Shown here one piece after another: positions 63,384 to 64,000 of a stretch of DNA of 64,000 nt (positions are counted from its first letter, which is position 1; each line of letters opens with the position of its first letter). The DNA is taken from positions 1,426,001-1,490,000 of the forward strand of contig NZ_OZ032159.1 in the NCBI RefSeq assembly GCF_964026555.1, in the 5' to 3' direction. Made by a program: the position numbers and the translations under genes. The notes under the pieces were generated by a model that was not told the origin of the DNA, did not search any database, and saw only the letters and a list, made by a program, of their open reading frames with translations. The DNA comes from Candidatus Tisiphia endosymbiont of Beris chalybata. Lineage in GTDB: Bacteria; Pseudomonadota; Alphaproteobacteria; Rickettsiales; Rickettsiaceae.

Positions 63384-64000
63384 ATGAAAGATTTTAGGGA
63401 TATAATTTTAGATATAGGCTTAATAGTAAAGCAACAACTATTGCTTATATACCCTTTTAATATGAATTTGTATGCGTCATTACTCAAGGCTCGCCTATTA
63501 TCTATAGGCTTCGCTCCATCGCGCATAGCAGCAAAATCATCTGAGAGGAGTATACTCTGCGCCTTTCAAGAGTTGTTTCTTCATTTTATCAAAGTTTCGC
63601 GTGCTCACGTACTTAGCTGTACGCTCCGCGCGCTCACCCCTCACAATAAAATCCAACTCTTGAAATCCATTGAGTATATAGTAAATATATTCGCTAGCTT
63701 TTCTGGATTGTGGTGGGCAAAGATTAAAAACTCATTAATTGTCTATTTTAGTATTATAATTTTAACTTTATTAAGCGCTTATTCTGTTAAAGCTGCTTCT
63801 ACTGATGAAGATAAAACAGAATGGATGCAAGATGATATAGAAGGTCTTAAAAAGAGATATAGTAGTAGCAGTTTAGAAGTGCCCAATACACTTGATAGTG
63901 CTATGCAACAAGGTAGCACTACTCTAGATCTTACTAAGTCAAATTGGGTGGCTACTACTCAACAGGTAGAAGCACATAAGGCCGTTAAATTTGATTGGAG
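63384..64000 (+). CDS. virB6: Fourth VirB6-like gene, 3' end beyond window, with two palindromic elements at its N-terminus
   Basis: From ATG 63384 the frame is open to the window end (205 codons). It reads MKDFRDIILDIGLIVKQQLL, then ~77 codons that come from a P2b and a P3 element joined at TATAC, then YIVNIFASFSGLWW and a signal-type helix (SLIVYFSIIILTLLSAYSVKA), followed by a polar region STDEDKTEWMQDD. Position after three virB6 genes, and the anchor, support a fourth VirB6-family member. The start could also be a TTG at 63708 just before the signal helix, in which case the elements would lie in the leader. The VirB6 core itself is outside the window. Confidence 0.65.
   Translation, partial: MKDFRDIILDIGLIVKQQLLLIYPFNMNLYASLLKARLLSIGFAPSRIAAKSSERSILCAFQELFLHFIKVSRAHVLSCTLRALTPHNKIQLLKSIEYIVNIFASFSGLWWAKIKNSLIVYFSIIILTLLSAYSVKAASTDEDKTEWMQDDIEGLKKRYSSSSLEVPNTLDSAMQQGSTTLDLTKSNWVATTQQVEAHKAVKFDW
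63448..63554 (+). repeat. Palindromic element P2b in the fourth virB6
   Basis: TATACCCTTTTAATATGAATT at the left, GCCTATTATCTATAGGC in the centre and CATCTGAGAGGAGTATA at the right. Same class as 18911 and 52255. In frame in the gene beginning at 63384. It shares its last four bases with the following P3. Confidence 0.8.
63551..63678 (+). repeat. Palindromic element P3 in the fourth virB6 (empty-site form)
   Basis: TATACTCTGCGCCTTTCAAG to CAACTCTTGAAATCCATTGAG, core GCTCACGTACTTAGCTGTACGCTCCG. It contains the unoccupied sequence TTTCTTCATTTTATC corresponding to the P1 insertion point at 42788. Open in the host frame. Confidence 0.88.

Overview
The window is AT-rich DNA from an obligate intracellular alphaproteobacterium of the family Rickettsiaceae. 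The evidence is the alpha-operon tail (adk, rpsM, rpsK, rpoA, rplQ), the block yidC-engB-argB-virB3-virB4-virB6 repeats, a CcmF/TlyC-like/ELM1-family/TatD/ClpB gene set, a Sca-like autotransporter, ankyrin and TPR proteins, and many palindromic repeats that lie inside open reading frames, as the Rickettsia palindromic elements (RPE) do. The genus cannot be fixed from this window alone. No tRNA, rRNA or CRISPR array was seen.

Layout. 1-3151: adk (cut by the window edge) and ribosomal/RNA polymerase genes. 3152-5448: gene and IS debris with an IS4-type element broken and inverted around a palindromic repeat. 5449-16007: a stack of nested insertions. A serine recombinase gene is split by an IS4-type element (9-bp target duplication). 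That element is split by an 8.8-kb composite transposon with inverted ISAs1-type ends (10-bp target duplication). The composite carries a TraG-like fragment, a TPR protein and a pile of IS982-type elements inserted into one another; its left ISAs1 copy is split by an IS630-type element. 16216-28591: ankyrin protein, a second IS630 element, IS5 debris, a translationally coupled pair (degenerate membrane sensor kinase plus NB-ARC/TPR STAND ATPase), and an autotransporter. 28592-29821: no gene, four palindromic elements. 29822-36860: large coiled-coil protein, ccmF, CBS/CorC protein. 37216-43916: lineage-specific proteins with single membrane segments (candidate host-interaction proteins) and one intact IS982 copy. 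44112-51963: housekeeping genes. 51960-64000: the Rickettsiales vir homolog (rvh) type IV secretion genes virB3, virB4 and four virB6-like genes, the last cut by the window edge.

The strongest theme beyond the genes is about 30 copies or remnants of short palindromic elements. By their terminal arms I sort them into families called here P1 to P8. Families P1, P3, P4, P5 and P6 have different outer arms but share one central hairpin core (CTCACGTAC, short loop, GTACGCTGCG); P2 and P2b share another. Several sit in frame inside ccmF, the ankyrin protein, the NB-ARC protein, a coiled-coil protein (one element nested in another) and the N-terminus of a virB6 gene. One P1 copy has a filled site whose empty counterparts are also in the window. 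The family names are mine and no database search was possible.
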